Positions 5,363 to 8,070 of a stretch of 8,070 nt of DNA are shown one piece after another. The notes beneath the pieces were generated by a model. The model was not told the DNA's origin and did not search any database. It was given only the letters and a program-made list of their open reading frames with translations. Numbering within the stretch: position 1 is the first letter of the stretch; every line of letters starts with the position of its first letter. Source of the DNA: JBEKHI01 sp050012355 (GTDB lineage: Bacteria; Actinomycetota; Actinomycetes; Streptosporangiales; Streptosporangiaceae); assembly GCA_050012355.1 (NCBI GenBank), contig JBEKHI010000377.1, positions 1 to 8,070 of the forward strand. Reading direction: 5' to 3'. The position numbers were made by a program, and so were the translations under genes.

Positions 5363-8014
5363 GTGAGTACGCAGCAAATCGAGACACCTCAGCCATCCGT
5401 TACGAGCCGCATCGCCGCAGAGCTTGGCGTACGCGACAACCAGGTCGAGGCGGCGGTGACGTTGCTTGATGGCGGCGCCACGGTGCCGTTCGTCGCCCGT
5501 TACCGCAAGGAGGCGACCGGCGCGCTCGACGACGCCCAGCTCCGGACCCTTGAGGAGCGGCTACGTTACCTTCGCGAACTGGACGAGCGGCGTGAGGCGA
5601 TCAAGAGCTCCATCTCCGAGCAGGGCAAGCTCACCGATGAGCTGCGGGCCCAGATCGACGCCGCCGACACCAAGGCGCGGCTGGAAGACCTGTACCTCCC
5701 GTACAAGCCCAAGCGCCGCACCAAGGCACAGATCGCCCGCGAGGCCGGTCTGGAGCCGCTCGCCGATCAGCTGCTCGCCGACCCGTCGCTCAGCCCGGCC
5801 GAATTCGCGCTCAGCTTCGTCAACGACCAGGTCGCCGATCCCGCGGCCGCCCTGGAGGGCGCCAGGTCGATCCTCGTCGAGCGGTTCGCCGAGGACGCCG
5901 ACCTGATCGGTTCGCTCCGCGAGACCATGTGGAAGGCCGGGAGCGTGGGGGCCAAGGTCCGCGAGGGCCGCGAGGCCGACGGCGCGAAGTACTCCGACTA
6001 CTTCGACTTCGCCGAGCCGTTCGGCAAGCTGAAGTCGCACCGGATCCTCGCATTGTTCCGCGCCGAAAAAGAAGACATCATCGACCTGAACCTCGACCCG
6101 GTGGCTCCCGACGATGTCTTCGAGGAGCCGATCGCGTCGAAGTTCGACATCTCCGACCAGGGCCGCCCGGCCGACCAGTGGCTCAACGACACTGTGCACT
6201 GGGCGTGGCGGACCCGGATCCAGACCCACCTGGCCGTCGACCTGCGGATGCGGCTATGGCAGGAGGCCGAAGCGGAGGCCGTCGACGTCTTCGCCAAGAA
6301 CCTGCGAGATTTGCTACTCGCCGCACCGGCTGGGCCCCGTGCCACGCTTGGCCTTGATCCCGGCTTCCGTACCGGTGTCAAAACGGCGGTTATCGATGCC
6401 ACCGGCAAAGTCGTGGCCACCGCGACGATCTACCCGCACGTTCCCCAGAACCGCTGGCAAGACTCGCTCAAGGTGCTCGCCGAGCTGTGCGCGCAGCACA
6501 AGGTCGAGCTGATCGCGATCGGCAACGGCACGGCGTCGCGGGAGACCGACAAGCTGGCTCTGGAACTCATCGCGGCCAACCCGTCACTCGGCCTGACCAA
6601 GATCGTGGTTTCCGAGGCGGGCGCGAGCGTCTACTCGGCGTCGGCGTACGCCTCGGCCGAACTGCCCGAGCTCGATGTCTCGATACGCGGAGCGGTGTCC
6701 ATCGCCCGGCGGCTGCAGGACCCGCTCGCCGAGCTGGTCAAGATCGACCCGAAGTCCATCGGCGTCGGCCAGTACCAGCACGATGTCGCGGGCGGCAAGC
6801 TCGAGCGCAGCCTCGACGCCGTAGTCGAGGACGCGGTAAACGCGGTCGGCGTCGACCTGAACACGGCGTCCAAGCCGCTGCTGGCCCGGGTATCCGGCAT
6901 CACCAGCACGCTGGCCGAGGCGATCGTCGCCCGGCGCGACGATCGCGGGGCTTTTCGTACTCGAGCCGAGCTGCTGGAGGTTGCTCGGCTTGGTCCGAAG
7001 GCGTTCGAGCAGTGTGCCGGGTTCCTGCGTATCAGGGAGGGCGACGAGCCGCTCGACGCCTCGGGCGTGCACCCGGAGTCCTACCCGGTCGTGCGCCGCA
7101 TCCAGTCCAAGACCGGCGTCAAGGAGATAATCGGGAACCTGACCGTGCTGCGCGGTCTCAACCCGGCCGAGTTCACCTCCGAGTCCGCGGGACTGCTGAC
7201 CGTCCGCGACATTCTCGGCGAGCTCGAAAAGCCGGGCCGCGACCCGCGCCCGGCCTTCGAGACCGCCACGTTCCGCGAGGGAGTGGAGGAGCTCAAGGAC
7301 CTCGAGCCCGGGATGATCCTGGAGGGCGTGGTGACTAATGTCGCCGCGTTTGGCGCTTTCGTAGACATCGGCGTGCACCAGGACGGCCTCGTTCACGTCT
7401 CCGCGATGTCCGCGCGCTTCGTCTCCGACCCCCGCGAGGTAGTCAAGTCCGGCGACGTCGTGCGGGTGAAGGTGCTGTCGGTGGATGTTCCCCGTAAGCG
7501 GATCTCGCTGACGCTGCGGCTAGAGGACCCCGCCGAAGGCGGCGGCCGGTCCGGTGCCCCGCGTGGCGACGGCGCCAGCCGCCCCGCGGGCAGCGGCGGC
7601 GGTGTCGGCCGTCCCGCGGGCAGCGGCGGCGGTCGAGACGGAGGCGGCTCGCGTGGCGGTGAGGCTCGCGGCACCGGCGGTCGCGGCGATGGCGGCGGCC
7701 GCTCCGCGGGCGGCGGTGCTGGCGGCAACCGCGGCGGTGACGGTAACCGAGGCGGAAGCGGCCGCGGCGGAGACAGCGGTGGCGCCCGGGGTGGAAGCGG
7801 TGGCCGGGACAGTGGCGGCAATCGTGGCGGTAGTGGCCGTGGCGGAAGCGGCCGCGGCGGTGACGGTCGGCGGGACGGCGGCAGCGGTCGCGGGGACGCC
7901 CGAGGCAGCGGTGACGGCCGTGACAACCGTGGCGCAGGTGGCCGCGGCGGCGGCTCGGCCGTGCCTGACAGCGCGATGGCCGACGCCCTGCGGCGAGCCG
8001 GGCTGGTCAAGTAG
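5363..8014 (+). CDS. tex: Tex, S1-domain RNA-binding transcription accessory protein with RGG-rich tail
   Basis: Cytosolic nucleic-acid-binding protein of the Tex/YhgF (Spt6-like) family, linked in other bacteria to transcription and RNA metabolism. From the GTG at 5363 it is 883 residues. An upstream in-frame GTG at 5294 would add 23 residues that do not resemble Tex and has no ribosome binding site, so I reject it. Order of domains: the helical Tex N-terminus with LLDGGATVPFVARYRKEATG (34-53) and YLPYKPKRRTKAQIA (111-125); a YqgF/RuvC-like fold (about 326-455) with LDPGFRTG (331-338), GNGTASRET (387-395) and SEAGASVYS (417-425); the linker SIARRLQDPLAELVKIDPKS (446-465) and GVGQYQHDV; helix-hairpin-helix repeats (about 495-570); an S1 domain (about 648-719, GAFVDIG); then a Gly/Arg/Ser/Asp tail (724-864) and the conserved end AMADALRRAGLVK. 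The core is complete and undamaged. The tail is discussed separately. It is divergently transcribed from the reductase. Confidence 0.96.
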   Translation: MSTQQIETPQPSVTSRIAAELGVRDNQVEAAVTLLDGGATVPFVARYRKEATGALDDAQLRTLEERLRYLRELDERREAIKSSISEQGKLTDELRAQIDAADTKARLEDLYLPYKPKRRTKAQIAREAGLEPLADQLLADPSLSPAEFALSFVNDQVADPAAALEGARSILVERFAEDADLIGSLRETMWKAGSVGAKVREGREADGAKYSDYFDFAEPFGKLKSHRILALFRAEKEDIIDLNLDPVAPDDVFEEPIASKFDISDQGRPADQWLNDTVHWAWRTRIQTHLAVDLRMRLWQEAEAEAVDVFAKNLRDLLLAAPAGPRATLGLDPGFRTGVKTAVIDATGKVVATATIYPHVPQNRWQDSLKVLAELCAQHKVELIAIGNGTASRETDKLALELIAANPSLGLTKIVVSEAGASVYSASAYASAELPELDVSIRGAVSIARRLQDPLAELVKIDPKSIGVGQYQHDVAGGKLERSLDAVVEDAVNAVGVDLNTASKPLLARVSGITSTLAEAIVARRDDRGAFRTRAELLEVARLGPKAFEQCAGFLRIREGDEPLDASGVHPESYPVVRRIQSKTGVKEIIGNLTVLRGLNPAEFTSESAGLLTVRDILGELEKPGRDPRPAFETATFREGVEELKDLEPGMILEGVVTNVAAFGAFVDIGVHQDGLVHVSAMSARFVSDPREVVKSGDVVRVKVLSVDVPRKRISLTLRLEDPAEGGGRSGAPRGDGASRPAGSGGGVGRPAGSGGGRDGGGSRGGEARGTGGRGDGGGRSAGGGAGGNRGGDGNRGGSGRGGDSGGARGGSGGRDSGGNRGGSGRGGSGRGGDGRRDGGSGRGDARGSGDGRDNRGAGGRGGGSAVPDSAMADALRRAGLVK
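7532..7954 (+). repeat. low-complexity RGG-encoding region of tex
   Basis: This segment encodes Tex residues 724-864, almost entirely Gly, Arg, Ser, Asp and Ala. By count it contains nine RGG triplets and no Phe, Tyr, Trp or Lys. The DNA is made of degenerate GGC/GGT-rich units, and several short blocks recur exactly, for example the same 20 bases at 7751-7770 and 7841-7860. It is part of the gene, not an independent element, and is likely to vary in length between strains by slippage or recombination. Confidence 0.85.
7578..7633 (+). repeat. two-copy 30-base direct repeat in tex
   Basis: Twenty-six bases at 7578-7603 recur at 7608-7633 with one mismatch (a C/T change), a period of exactly 30 bases, so the frame is kept. 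Each copy encodes RPAGSGGG. This is the clearest recent tandem duplication in the tail. Confidence 0.8.
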
Positions 8015-8070
8015 GCGGGCCGCGACCTGGTAGGCGACGCCCGTAGTCGCATACCTGGGCGATCCGGGGC

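Noticed and set aside
6487..7396. Long open frames on both strands within tex (6487-7338 + and 6584-7396 -)
   Set aside because: Shadows of the tex frame caused by the scarcity of stop codons in GC-rich DNA; no ribosome binding sites or domain motifs.
7578..7860. Possible CRISPR or VNTR-type non-coding repeat array
   Set aside because: The repeats are in frame with tex, irregularly spaced and encode the Gly/Arg tail; there are no unique spacers.
7393..8052. Pro/Arg-rich 219-residue - strand frame and Ala/Val-rich 159-residue + strand frame over the tex tail
   Set aside because: Both are other-frame translations of the GGC/GGT-rich repeat region; low complexity alone explains their length.
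8015..8070. Terminator after tex
   Set aside because: Only a 5-pair stem (8034-8038 with 8046-8050, 7-base loop) is visible, too weak to call; the real terminator may lie beyond the window.

Overview
The window is ordinary high-GC actinobacterial chromosome. This rests on strong G/C bias at third codon positions, GTG starts, TANNNT-like -10 elements, an MDR-type reductase, a multidomain secreted glycosidase, and a Tex protein with a Gly/Arg-rich tail ending in the MADALRRAGL-type C-terminus typical of actinomycete Tex. A complex soil actinomycete is the best guess; genus cannot be fixed from the sequence.

Layout: (1) 1-359, + strand, the 3' end of a GNAT-fold N-acetyltransferase. (2) 454-1302, + strand, a second GNAT protein whose C-terminal domain is visibly paralogous to the first, but which has lost several residues of the acetyltransferase core. 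(3) 1303-1369, a long nested hairpin filling the gap between convergent genes, most likely a bidirectional terminator. (4) 1372-4140, - strand, a secreted 922-residue glycoside hydrolase family 3 enzyme with a Tat-like signal peptide, a short PA14-like insert, an Fn3-like domain and a C-terminal NEW3-like beta-sandwich. (5) 4141-4264, a short, locally AT-rich promoter region for the glycosidase. (6) 4265-5269, - strand, a zinc-independent NADPH-dependent MDR oxidoreductase of the PTGR/CurA type. (7) 5270-5362, a 93-base divergent promoter region. (8) 5363-8014, + strand, the transcription accessory protein Tex, apparently translated from a leaderless or nearly leaderless mRNA and ending in a roughly 140-residue RGG-rich disordered tail. 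(9) 8015-8070, intergenic with nothing certain.

The genes do not form a pathway. The two GNAT genes are probably a duplicated pair; the glycosidase would degrade plant or fungal oligosaccharides outside the cell; the reductase and Tex are independent housekeeping or stress genes transcribed divergently. I found no mobile element, CRISPR array, RNA gene, phage remnant or defence system, and no convincing undescribed system. The observations most worth following are the degenerate acetyltransferase paralogue, the RGG tail of Tex with its leaderless start, and the unusual active-site variants and domain layout of the GH3 enzyme.
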